From Melitaea cinxia (taxonomy: Eukaryota; Arthropoda; Insecta; Lepidoptera; Nymphalidae), in NCBI RefSeq assembly GCF_905220565.1, contig NC_059422.1, forward strand, positions 5,789,272-5,853,271: a stretch of 64,000 nt of DNA, written 5' to 3'. Positions 11,194-22,467 of this stretch are shown one piece after another. The first letter of the stretch is position 1; the number at the start of each line of letters is the position of its first letter. The notes beneath the pieces were generated by a model that was given only the letters and a program-made list of their open reading frames with translations, had not been told where the DNA came from and ran no database searches. Both the position numbers and the translations under genes were made by a program.

Positions 11194-12734
11194 TGTCGCT
11201 AACCGATGTCACAGCTCAAATAACGCCGTCATCAGTCACGTCTCCCGTATCGACGACTGCTAAAGTATCCCAAGCGGCCGCCAAGACGACCCTCTCCGAA
11301 CCTGATGTAGCGTTCCCAGCGGTTCTCAAGGGCTCCACAAAACAGAGAGTACCACCCCCGGTTCCACCTCGCGGTTCGCCAAAAACAAAACGCGGAGGGG
11401 CAAATTCGGGGGTCCTTGATACCAAAGGTGACTATCAAACTTTACGTCTAACAGTTAATGATATACCACCGCAAACACCTATCACGAGTAGTGATGATGA
11501 TTTACGTTTCTATGGGCATGATTTGAGATTTAGACAACCTGCATGCCGTATTCCTTCCGTGTCTGATTCTCTTAATGTTTCCAAGTTGGGCTCATCCAAC
11601 TCTTTCTCGGGCTACGCTGAAGATGAAGGGAGTCTATATCAGAGGAACAACTCAAGCAGGGACTTAAATGCTCAATCGACAATGATGTCCAAATTTAATG
11701 TTGATAAAATGGTAAGGGAACACTTAGATACCGGTAACTATGATGGTGCATCGTTCACAGATTCAAGTGATGACGAAGTAATCGTAATTCATGAACTAGA
11801 CAATGATGTTGCTCTTGATACTATATCAAACTCCTCCTCAAGACAAGAAGAAGAAATTAAAATTGAGATTGTGCCGAAAAGTAAAAAACAGTTTAAAATA
11901 CCATTCAAAAGTACGCAAGTGGGTAATAACAACGGCAACAAGTCAAAGGCAGCTAAGTTGATATCTAGAATAAATACTCTAAAAAGGGCGCCTGCTGAAC
12001 AAAAAGAATCACAATACTCCGATCAAGAAAGGATACCTGAGAAGGGTAGTCCTAAGGGTGGCTTTATATCTGGTATAACAAAGAAATTCAACTTTAACCA
12101 ATCTATAAAAGAGACGTACCGTGGAATGACACGAACTAAATCGAAACCAAGGATTGAAATAAAAACGTACAATGAAGAACATTCGAATGTAAACAAAGAC
12201 GAAATAGTTTGTCACAAGAAAGCGAAAACAAAAATAGATTTATTCCAAAAACAAATCTTGAAAGAAAATACTGAAGTCGATACATGTTCTGTCATGTCTT
12301 CACGTGATAGTATACTATCGACCTTCGATAAAGGTGATATAGTTAAAGAGACTAAAAAGATATTTGAACCTCCACCACAAAGGATCGAAACTAAAAAACC
12401 AACAAAACCTGTTCCTAAGAAACCTAATTATCACAAAAAGACGAGAGCACCAAATCCAGTAGGATTCAAACCGAATACTGGAAACGTAGGATTCCAACCG
12501 AATACTGGAAACGTAGGATTCCAACCGAATACTGGAAAAGTAGGATTCCAACCGAATACTGGAAACGTTCAAGATAAAATAAAGAGGTTTTCAGTCACTA
12601 TAGTACCCGAGACTGTTCGACCTCCTGTCACACCTAGAAAGAAGGAAATCGAGATAAAAAATGATACTTTTGTGTTCAAACTCGATGACAAAATTATGTA
12701 TGAAATGAAGAAAGAATTTGAGGAGGTCCTTTAG
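11194..12734 (+). CDS. PIP5K: PIP5K alternative terminal exon B (proline motif and 9-residue repeats)
   Basis: Entered in phase 1 (g+tg, Val) after a good acceptor, then open to TAG at 12732-12734, about 513 residues. It begins SLTDVTAQITPSS. An SH3-ligand-like stretch, RVPPPVPPRGSPKTKRG, lies about 50-65 residues in. Acidic-Ser runs follow (TDSSDDEVIVIHE). Near the end are four tandem copies of VGFQPNTGN (12459-12566), then a short folded-looking end, DTFVFKLDDKIMYEMKKEF. The block upstream of 11194 in the long ORF is intron read-through, so the ATG at 11085 is not a start. AATAAA lies at 13002. A possible internal donor (aag|gtgact, 11427/11428) would splice in phase to 13093. Assignment to PIP5K rests on position, strand and phase; a separate nested gene cannot be excluded. 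Confidence 0.82.
12459..12566 (+). repeat. Coding minisatellite, four 27 bp units
   Basis: Four head-to-tail copies of a 27 bp unit starting gtaggattc and ending ctggaaac or ctggaaaa, with only three base differences among them. They encode four copies of VGF(K/Q)PNTGN/K. The low divergence suggests recent expansion. Confidence 0.95.
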
Positions 12735-13001
12735 TTTGCAATTAGGATAGTTTTGTGATATAACATTACGTAAAAATCGTTGTAGATCAGTCACATTGTG
12801 TGTTATTGAATGAACAATTAATGCATGCTTTTTCATATTAATAATGATTGTTATTTACGTCGTAGTCGAGACTCAGTTGAGCATTCGCTGTGATGATTAT
12901 TTTGCTTTATTTTGAAGCTTAATAACTGCCACATTCATTTGTATAGCTATAATGTGTACGTTTTGAAAAATCATTAGATTAGTTATCATAACATTAATCA
13001 A

Positions 13002-13007
13002 AATAAA
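13002..13007 (+). promoter_or_regulatory. Polyadenylation signal for tail B
   Basis: AATAAA 268 bp after the TAG at 12734 and 86 bp before the next exon's acceptor. Confidence 0.5.
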
Positions 13008-13092
13008 TTTCATTTAGTCACAATTATGTAAAGCATGTTATCCTATCATAAGCTCATTTCAAGCTAGCACTAGTAACGCTAGTTGTTTATAG

Positions 13093-13312
13093 TAGCCGCG
13101 CCGTTGTCCTGTTGTTCGACACCACCGCCTCCATTCGAAGAGGCGCCTCCAGCTAGGACGAGTCGGACTAACTCGTCCTCTACGACCTCGTCGAGTGCGT
13201 CTGGAAGACGTAGAGGTGCGTCAAGCGCTGCCAGCGTTATGACGACCTCTTCCGCCTCTTCTTTGGCTCTGACGCCGGCAGCGTTGAGCAGTGCGAGAAG
13301 CAATGAGGCCAG
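13093..13312 (+). CDS. PIP5K: PIP5K tail C, exon 1 (Ser/Pro/Ala-rich)
   Basis: GC-rich island in AT-rich surroundings, with acceptor 'gtttatag' at 13085-13092 and donor gtaatt at 13313. It is entered in phase 1 and left in phase 2, reading AAPLSCCSTPPPPFEE, APPARTSRTNSSSTTSSS and GRRRGASSAASVMTTSSASS. The region is disordered and probably phosphorylated. Its opposite strand is also open, but only the plus reading is bounded by splice sites and continues in phase to 13683. Confidence 0.8.
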
Positions 13313-13682
13313 GTAATTTTTATCTTCAGTATTTTTAACTACGGATTTTTGTTTTTCTTTAAATTTTTATTGTCTTATCTTTTTGCAGCCAAAAATGATT
13401 AATTATTTTGCTTTTTTATACATACTTTTGGAATGCCAATCCTAAAGTTGTTCACTAATAACTATTAATTTATTATTCCTTTTTAACTAGTACGCATTGA
13501 ATTCAGAAAATATCTATAAATAATGTTGTATTTGGGAATTTTGCAACACTACTTTTCAATTAATATTTTTTGATGGTGTAGTAGTACACGAGTATGCTTG
13601 ACTTTTTTTCTGTTAAAGTATATACCATTGTTATCTTGTTACGATATAACTCTTCTTTTCTTTTTTATTTCCTACTCTATAG

Positions 13683-13777
13683 TGTATGTTGGACGCCTCC
13701 AGCGTCTGTCGAAGGATCGACGCCCACGTGGACCGAGGGTACCCCAAGTTTCACGGAGTCAAGTAGTAGTGAACAAG
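13683..13777 (+). CDS. PIP5K: PIP5K tail C, exon 2
   Basis: 95 bp between 'tactctatag' and 'gtatta', reading (S)VCWTPPASVEGSTPTWTE then GTPSFTESSSSEQG. The composition resembles the conserved acidic/aromatic C-terminal motifs of type I PIP5K enzymes from insects, from memory of the family. It is entered in phase 2 and left in phase 1. Confidence 0.85.
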
Positions 13778-14245
13778 GTATTATAATGACACAATCTTAT
13801 ATTAAAAAAGGTTCTTTTTTTCAGTAAGGACACAGCGGAATATGTCCTGCTCAAAATCATGAGCAGCTCACCTGGGGTAGTACCTCACCATTATTAAAGA
13901 TTTTCGATACTTTTTATATTTTTTTATACCTTTTATACATTTTGGAGTTTTTCTTGTTTTTGTAATTTTTATTATTTATTTTTTTATCTGGTCCACAATA
14001 AAGTGTACAGTACAATGCATAAAACAGCTCTCAAATATTTCTATGTGTCTGTGGTTAGAAAGGCAGAAAGAGCTCTTGGAGACGGTCGAAGATAGCGTCT
14101 ATATTCTTGGTGTCCGGTGTGGTGGTCCGTACGCTTTTTTGCCACTTTTGAGGTATTAAATACACAACGGTAACTAAGTAATAACTAATGATAGCTACAT
14201 GACTTCACAAAAAAAATTAATAAAGCTATATTTACACCATTACAG

Positions 14246-14355
14246 GATACCCCTTGACCCCCATGCGCGGTACCACCCCCAGTTCGGGGCGACGCTCCCC
14301 CCGCCCCGCACCACCACCGCGAGCCACACCCATCAACTGTCTCACTACTGAAGTG
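14246..14355 (+). CDS. PIP5K: PIP5K tail C, exon 3 (proline/arginine-rich)
   Basis: Acceptor 'accattacag', donor gtg|gtgagt. It reads (G)YPLTPMRGTTPSSGRR, SPRPAPPPRATPINC and LTTEV, leaving phase 0. If the donor is not used, the frame ends nine codons later at a TAA (14383-14385). The strong donor and the phase-matched exon at 22372 favour splicing. Confidence 0.82.
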
Positions 14356-14647
14356 GTGAGTAACCATCTAACAATTATTGATTAATTCCTGTAACACCCC
14401 ACTGCTGGGCATTGGCCTCTCACTCCAAGTAGGAGAAGGGAGGTTTAACCCACCTCGCTGCTTGCGGGTTAGTGGAGCATTGTAGTATATTTCAATAAAC
14501 AAACACAAAAAGGTAAAAATTATAGAGATCGGCATGTACATACATATATTGGGCGCTGAGTGACAGAGTAAGGATCACTTTACGCATCTTGCTAAAAATG
14601 TAATAGCTAAAGCATATTATTCATTGTGGTAGCTACACTTTTAATTT

Positions 14648-14800
14648 GACGACGCGTTGGCGCAACGGTCATAGCACTGGTTGTTGCGCTGGCAGTCGCG
14701 GGTTCGATGTTTGTCATCTTCTGGGTGTTTGTGCTTGTGTGTTTCCGGACCCACAACACAGGAGAAAATCCTACTGGAGGTAATTGAGTGTGAAGCGTTT
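14648..14800 (+). repeat. SINE fragment with tRNA head
   Basis: Contains 'gacgacgcgttggcgcaacgg' and the box B segment 'gcgggttcgat', then jumps to 'ctgggtgtttgtgc' and ends 'attgagtgtgaagcg'. It is internally shortened compared with the copy at 284. A diverged fragment in the opposite orientation ('cccactgctgggcattggcct') lies at 14385-14490. Confidence 0.75.
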
Positions 14801-16325
14801 ATTTATGTTTATTTAATTATAATGAATCAATTAAAACTAATACCGATTTAAAATTTTAAAATGTCGATTCAAACGTTTCGAAGCCTACTTGAATGAAATA
14901 AATTTTGATTTTATTTTTGCAGGGGTTGCAAACATATAATTGTTTACCCCAGTGCAAAGATGAAAATTAACAAAACTTTAAAAGTATTTAGCACCATTAA
15001 AATATTTATATCATTAAAATAGCGAAGTAAAGTTGAAGGTGAACGCTCAATACCCGTGCCGATATCTATACTAGTATTCATATTGAAATAAGCTAAAAAC
15101 TGAGTTTTTATATAGTATGAAATGCAAAATATAATACTATGATGCTTCGGAACTTTATTCTCTGTGATAAAAAAAAAAAGAATTGCGTTCAGATTTTCGC
15201 GTTTTTTTTTTTATGTTTCACAGAGAATTTGGTACCTGGTGTTTCACGAACTTAACATGTATACGCCTAGTCATAACACAGCTTCAAAATAGACCAAGCA
15301 TACACAAATGCACTAACACGATAAAATTAATAATTGGTTATAAACGCTAAAGACAATTTACGTTGTAATATCTTAATAAAGATTTGTTTTTTATTAAAAA
15401 AAAAATAACTAGTTGTAACCAGTTATTACTCGTTAAAACAGCTTTGAACCGGTTAAAACCAGTCTTAACTCAATTTTTGATTTTCAATGTAATTTACAAA
15501 TAAATAATCTATAATATCATTGGTATAATTATAGTTACTACTATGTTATATATATTTAAATCTACTTCAAGTAACTTTGAGATACACCAGCTGAGACTGG
15601 TTATAACTGGATTTCGGCCATAATGGTTTTTAGCTGGTGATGGATTACTAAAATAGGTACATTAAGAAATAGACTGCAACTGCTTTCAGCACATTATGCA
15701 AAGCGTGTCTAACATCATATATATTTTATTTAAATTAAAAGAAATATATAAGAAAAAAAAATACATGAAACGAACTTTTAAAACTATAAAAAGTACAAGT
15801 AAACATTAGTTTCACATAAGTTTTACTATACATTTATATATAAAAACACTACATATTACAATATAATTTTAAGTCATTGTAAAAAAATTAAAAAGTTTAC
15901 TAAAAAATTTGCAAAATGTGCATATACGCATATAACAAAAAACTCTAATTATAGCATACGCGTTATGTTAGCAATAATGCTTCGAATCCTCTTATAAGAT
16001 ACATTTATGATTTATTTTTAATACGGAATATTTGTAATACGAAATATTTATCACAAATAATGAATATCTTCTGAAATAAGTTAAAATATATATTATTATT
16101 TTATATCGCCATAACGCGTTACCTATAACATTTCAAAGGTATTTGACATAGTTATGTAATGATTGGCGTATTTGTTTGATCAGTCAAAATGCACAAAAAT
16201 AATGTCTTTACGTAAACTGGCTTTAATTTAGGACATACAGAATGGTTATTTACAAAAAAAATGTCTCTTCATATTTAAACTTTTTTGTACAATGAGTTAT
16301 AGTTCGTAGAGTTCATAGCAGGAAA

Positions 16326-16570
16326 TAAATGTTCAAAATCTGGAACACACCGACTGAGGAAGTACCTCGTTCTTACAGAAGATCACAGCTAAATGATACA
16401 GGTTTCAAACAGTGTTGTGTTCCTGTGGTGAGTAAGGTGACCAAATCAAAGAGGGAATTGAGGATAGGGTCGGTGACGTACTTACGATGCTTCTGGTGTT
16501 GTTGGCGTCTATAAGGTTCGGTAAACACTTACAATCAAGTGAACCGTACGCTTATTTTCCGACCTAGGTG
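16326..16570 (-). repeat. Interspersed repeat family R, copy 3
   Basis: Inverted copy with 'gaagtacctcgttcttacag', 'aagatcacagct', 'gttgtgttcctgtggtgag' and 'gaaccgtacgcttattt'. A short ORF of 61 codons inside it is repeat-derived. Confidence 0.75.
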
Positions 16571-18884
16571 ATGAATTAATTTAATTCCATTCGAATCAAG
16601 ACTAATTAATATATAATAGTCATTCCTAAAAATAGTTTTAATGTTGTCTCTATTTCAAAAAATATCCTATTACAAACGCGTCTACTTTCAAATGCTGTAG
16701 GTAGTATTGTGGATAAGTCACTTTTAATATTCTATCTATCACTGATTTGCTTACTAGATATTTGAATTTTGACATAAGCTCCATACAAATTGTGTAAAAA
16801 AAAAAATCAATCGCTAGTATACAAAACCAGAGATAAATAGATTATTAAAAACGGCCGTAAGCGGACTTAAATAGTTTTGAAAATATCTAGAATTAAGCAT
16901 GACACATCTACAAATACATAAGGAAATTATTACATAATTATATGCAAAGTTCTAAATTATTTCAAAAGAATACAGTAACGAATTTTTCGTGTTGAAAAAT
17001 GAGTTTTTATCTAGACATATTTATTCAAAAATGCGTATTTTTATAAATAATGTATGTTTTAGCAATTAATAAATTCTTTTGAAGTAATGTAATGTATAAT
17101 TAAATAATATTTTACTTTAATGCTAACTTATTTTTGGACGCTGCTTTTATGGTGGGTAGTTGCAATTAAAACAAAGAGTAGAATTTGATTACAAATGATA
17201 CCATAAATAATAACCGTTTAATCGCTTAAAAGTTTTTATAAACATTTAAATTTAGCTTCGTAGTTTTGTTTTAGTGATTTATAATTGTAATATTTGAAAC
17301 ACAAAAATGGGTGCTTCCGTTTTGTGGAGTATGGTTACACGATGGTCGTAATGGCACGTAGGTTTTTGTAACTGGCAATAATGATCGTTGTGGATGTTGC
17401 CATGTTATATAGTTATTTTTATTAGATTTCGTAAAACGTTTTAATCGCTATAAATTTAATCCATTTTATTGTTTATTTTCAATTTTCATGACAGTAATTA
17501 TTCGTAAGAACAGCAATATATTTCTTAATATTTTTGTATGTCGAATGAAAACTTCTAAATCCTTTATTTTTTTAAATGGTTTATTGTACTTTTTTAATAT
17601 TATTAATCTGTATGCGTTTCGTATTTGTAAGTTCGAAATCGTTTCGAATATCATGTTCAACTCCTCGACTGAAATTTAATGTAATTAAATAAAAATTGTT
17701 TTTAATATAACGTTTTTCGTAATAAATACTAGGCTACATCGTAGCTAATTAAAATTTGTTTAAATTTGCGCCAAAATACATAATGACAGCTGACGTTTTG
17801 ATAGATTGTCAATTTGACAACTAAAAACGTTAAACAAGGCTTGTCTACAGCCTGTTTCACTAGTTACTGGTAAAGGTTGCCTAACATATGTTACTGATAG
17901 GCTTTATTAGCAAGAGATAATAAGTTTTTGAGACTTATTTTTACCATCTCTACAAATTTTTGGATTTACAATTAACGAATAGGAATGTCTGATATAAAAT
18001 AATTTTTATTTTGGAAAGAAAATTATACTCAAATAACATCAACAATGAAACTAAAAATACAGATAGTAATTGTAGTACATATTATTTATTACAATTTTTT
18101 TTTTTTGGCGTCATTATACATTTTTTTTTTCATTAATTCTAAATGTCATTTCATTCTAATTTGCATAGTACAAATTTAGACACATTTAAATATAAAGATG
18201 TAAGTAATGTTTTGCGAATGGAATATCTTTATATTTTCTATTGTAAGTTTTAATTGGTTGATACAACTTTTTGAAAAACAAAATTTAATTGATTGTGAAT
18301 AATTATATAGCTATCCTTACTTTTCAAAAGTTTTATAATATCATAGTTTCATAACTTTAATTTAATGCTTAACTTTTTAGTGTTTAGTTTTTCGATTCTT
18401 TTTAAAAGGAAAGTAACGGTACTAAAAACCGTTATTATGTATAATTTTAATTTAGATTATAAAACACTTAAATCTACATTTTAATTATTATCACTTATGT
18501 CAAAGAATTTTTAAATGTTTCTGATGATTAATATGTCAAAATTAATCAGGTCTGGTATTGAACAGAGTCAGTCATTTGCAATAAATTACATATTAATATA
18601 TCTTCTATCGCATTATTTTTAATGCCGTGAAATAATAATTTTATTTTTTCAAATTAAACCAAAAATTCATATGAAAAAAAAAACTAACAGTGTGTGTTAA
18701 AAATGGGGTTTAATCACACATTAATTTTATAGCTTATCTGTGGTTTGTTTTAAATGTCTATGGAAGCAATATTTGACAGTTATATTCAATGTTGCCAATA
18801 TATAGTCGACCAATGTTGTTAGCTTAGTCAATATTATGCTGTTTCTATACTTGCGTCTAACTTCAGAATCGCTGTCGCTTTGCT

Positions 18885-18985
18885 ATTGCTTCAGCCTACC
18901 GCAGTTCTCTACTGGATATAGGCCTCCCCAAGCGCCAAACTTCGTGGTTTTCCACAGTCCTCATCCAGCATTTCGTATTCTTAAA
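18885..18985. repeat. Degenerate interspersed repeat
   Basis: 'tcagcctaccgcagttctctactggatataggcctcccc' (18891 onward) resembles blocks at 59390-59505 and, inverted, at 62130-62215. This points to a second SINE-like family. Confidence 0.5.
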
Positions 18986-19648
18986 AAACAAATAAACGTA
19001 ATCTCGACTGTGGTGAAATAGGCTTCTATATTGGTACCAAAGAAAAAAGCTATTAGTCTAAATGAATGAAGGAACAAATTAAGAAAATCAGTCACGAAAC
19101 CTGAATTTTTCGGTATGGGGACTTTCATTAATCGCGAAATGGGGGAGAGGTTCGGATAAAAATCACGCAATATCACAAGCTGTCTGTAATGAGATATCAC
19201 GTGTTTTTATTTTTCATTGAACTCGCGATTATTAAACCACAAATGAATAAACAGTTATTCTGCAAACTTGATTGCTTTCTGGAAACATAGAAACTGAAAA
19301 TTTTACAAAATTTTATCAGATTATACCTGTATTTAAAAAATATACTTTGATAAATTCAATATACTTTGTGTAAAATATACACGTGATTTTATGGATATGA
19401 GGTTAGTCTAAAACCTGACCAAATAATACGGGGGTTCAAGACTTTCTAATTGTTTGCTAAAAATATCACATAGATTACCACTATTGTAAAGTTTTGTACA
19501 ATATGTTTCCGTTACACGAAAAAGGAAATTGGATATTCATTTTTGAGAAGATTCATAGAAACTCATATCACCAATTCCAATTGCAATATGATTGGAATTG
19601 ATTTGAATTTTAAAAGCTAGTTTTCAAGTTTACAAAGAATAATTTGTC

Positions 19649-19830
19649 AACGCGTTGGTGCAGTAATCACGTCATTTGCTATTGCGTTGACAGTGGTCAG
19701 TTCAATCCCTGGTCGTGTAAATCGTTTATATAGGCCATACTGATGTTTACTATGGTCTGTGTTGTGTTTCTCGCCTCCCATAAGAATTAATCCGACTTTG
19801 ACTCTGGGGCATTTATTATTCATTTTCGCG
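19649..19830 (+). repeat. Decayed tRNA-headed SINE
   Basis: 'cgcgttggtgcagtaatcac', 'ggtcagttcaatccctgg' and 'ggccatactgatgtttac' follow the same order as the SINE at 284 but with many changes. Confidence 0.6.
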
Positions 19831-22371
19831 AACAAAGTATGTTTAAAATTTTCACCTAAGACAAGAAACTACGCCTAAACATTCGCTCGTTAATTTTGAA
19901 GCAGTATAATTATCATTTAAAATAAATTTCCAGTAAAAAACTTCGAAAGTTAAACGGCAGTGTGGGAACAGCATAACAGTAATCACTGTTTCTAAAGGTT
20001 GTTCAATTCGAATGCAATTTATATTCGCTTAATAAATATAATCGGCTTCTTGTGAGTGTTTTACGATATAATATTAATATATATTAACATGGTCTGTAAG
20101 TATTTGAAATGTAAACAATATACATAGAAAAACGACGACATACTCTGCTGTAATATATTCAATACATTAAAATACCAATCGTAAGTTTAAATCCTGTTGC
20201 TATATTCAGAAAACAATTCGGTATTAATAAGGAAATGTTTAAAATAGTAGGTATTTTAGGGTTCCTTCCTGACTTGCCAGTATCTTTTGAATACTTACAG
20301 ATCGGTACATTTAATACTTTCTTGTAAGGGGTGACCTAATCATTAAATTATAATTACACGATTATAAAATTCAATGTTATTTTAAATTTTGTTTTTTTTT
20401 TTTCATATGACAATGTTAGTTGTTCCATTTAAAATTAAAAGTAAGCTCTTGATTTAAATTTCTTTTTCTTCTTTTCTTTTTTTGTGTTGATATTTTTATA
20501 ATAAAATTGTATTTATATAATCATATATAAAATTGTCGTGTCACAATGTTAGTTAACATACTCCTCCGAAACGGCTGGACGTATTTTTATGAAATTGTGT
20601 GTGTGTATCGGGTAGATCTGAGGATCGGCCAACGTCTATATCGCATACTCCTAAGATATAAAGGGATAGTAATCATATATAATGAGTTGACACTATAGTA
20701 AATTACGCTTTATCTTACACTAACTGTGTGCTGCGGTTTCATACGCGTTAGATGGAGGAAAAAAAATTGTCTATAACATTCTTCGGTAAATCTAGTCTAT
20801 CCAACACAAAAATATCTTTTCGATTCGAACCAGCAGTTCGTGACATTAGCATGATTAAACAAACAAATAAATATATTTTTCAGCTATATAATATTAATAT
20901 AGTTAGTTATTTTGCTATAAGTTATCAGCGACAGTCATAAATAGGTCACCCTTAGAAGAACAAAAATGGTGTGTGAAAATGTTATGTTACGTCGTTGTTA
21001 CTATTACAATGTATATTTTGTTGTTGTTAACTATTTAAGATCAAAACGTAGAATAAATATTTGAAAGTAAAACGATTGTTTTAAATTTATTTTAAGTATA
21101 TGGAATTATCAGCATATTTGTTGTATACAGTCTAATCATAGGTATTAAAATAGCTTAGAAACAGGCGACTGTATCGAAAAAAAAATGCCAAATAATTTTG
21201 GACCGTTTTAAGTATCATAATAGATCAAGAGCCCGCAAGGATCACGCTTTCGTCATTTCATAAAAGCTGAAAATTTCTTGAATAGCTAACGGCCAGTTTT
21301 ACAAATTGTGTAAATAAAAATAGATTATCGAAAACGGCCGTAAGAGTAACTAAATCTAAAATTGAAACGTACTCTTTGTGTGTTTGTGTGTCTGTATAGT
21401 AAAAATAAAAACGTATAATATCTACAAACATGGTAAATATCCTATTTAAAATCTAACAAACAAAATTTACCTGACGAACGAAATTGACATGTTCAATGTG
21501 TATCATAATTCAAACTTGGCAGCACTGAAACCCGTTCCTATATTAAATCATTTCATTTTATCGCCAAGAAACGGCTGAATCTTGAACAAGATATGTTCGA
21601 AATTAAATTAGTTCCAAAAGAAATGTGAATTTTAACACAGCAAAAACCGTGTTAAATTGATTTTAATTCAAATTTTAAGTTTTTAGTGTCATTTTTTTTT
21701 TTCATTCTGCTACTGTCAGAGGCCAAAATGTCAAAATGGCGCTAAAAAATGTTATGATTTTTATGTAAAACCAAGACCATTTACTATTACTTACGATTTA
21801 TCAAAATAATTCTTCCTAAATGGATTAATACATGTACTTTTAGATAATGGGTTTATAAATTAATTTGCTTGCATGATTATCAAAAGCGCGAAATTTAAAA
21901 GCTTTTTAGGGTATTTCAAAAGCTTTATGCATGTGTTTCTTTTTTAATCTGAAGTTGCTATTTAAAAAAATTACTACCATAGTTGTAGGTATGCAGTACT
22001 GTGATGAAAAGGTAAGGTTACATTTATTAATATTTAACATTTATATAGAATAAACATTTATATAGAAATATCTAATATTTGGTATTAATTTTTACAAAAA
22101 TTGTCATGTGATATATATTTGTCTAATATAAAATAATTATCATGATATGTAAGAAAAAAGTTCATAATTAAATTTATGTGTAATATTATAAAAAAAGTAT
22201 CTTAATGTTTGACTAACCTTTTTTTATTATAATTCAATTAGCAACAACTTTTTACTTGTATTAAGTGATAATAAATTGTAAATAAAGATTTGTTAGTTTT
22301 ATATTAAGATATATTTTTTAATGTAACAACTTTTTTCCAATTTTTTTTTTTTATCAATATTATTTGTACAG

Positions 22372-22467
22372 GTTGAAATTACACATCTTACGTCTGAAAC
22401 CTCAAGTATTTCAATATCAACGTATGAAGTACAGCAACATATGGAAAGCGAAGAAAAATTTAGCTAA
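22372..22467 (+). CDS. PIP5K: PIP5K tail C, terminal exon
   Basis: Preceded by a long pyrimidine tract and 'tttgtacag' (22365-22371), then open in phase 0 for 31 codons to TAA at 22465-22467. It reads VEITHLTSETSSISISTY then EVQQHMESEEKFS. It joins the exon ending at 14355 in phase 0. AATAAA motifs follow at about 22517. No family signature is recognised in the last 31 residues, so the link to PIP5K rests on phase, strand and absence of another gene between. Confidence 0.7.
   Translation, partial: VEITHLTSETSSISISTYEVQQHMESEEKFS

Larger units (their letters stand above)
14356..22371 (+). other. PIP5K tail C intron, about 8 kb
   Basis: AT-rich intron with SINE fragments (14385-14490, 14648-14800, 19649-19830), an inverted repeat R copy (16326-16570), a degenerate repeat at 18885-18985, and copies of a small repeat with 'ccatacaaattgtgtaaaaa' (16739-16870; partial at 21290-21345, and again at 24440-24570). 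No internal exon was recognised. Confidence 0.65.

Noticed and set aside
13079..13303. 74-codon minus-strand ORF opposite the GC-rich PIP5K exon
   Set aside because: It lacks splice or start context, while the plus-strand reading is bounded by splice sites and continues in phase into 13683.
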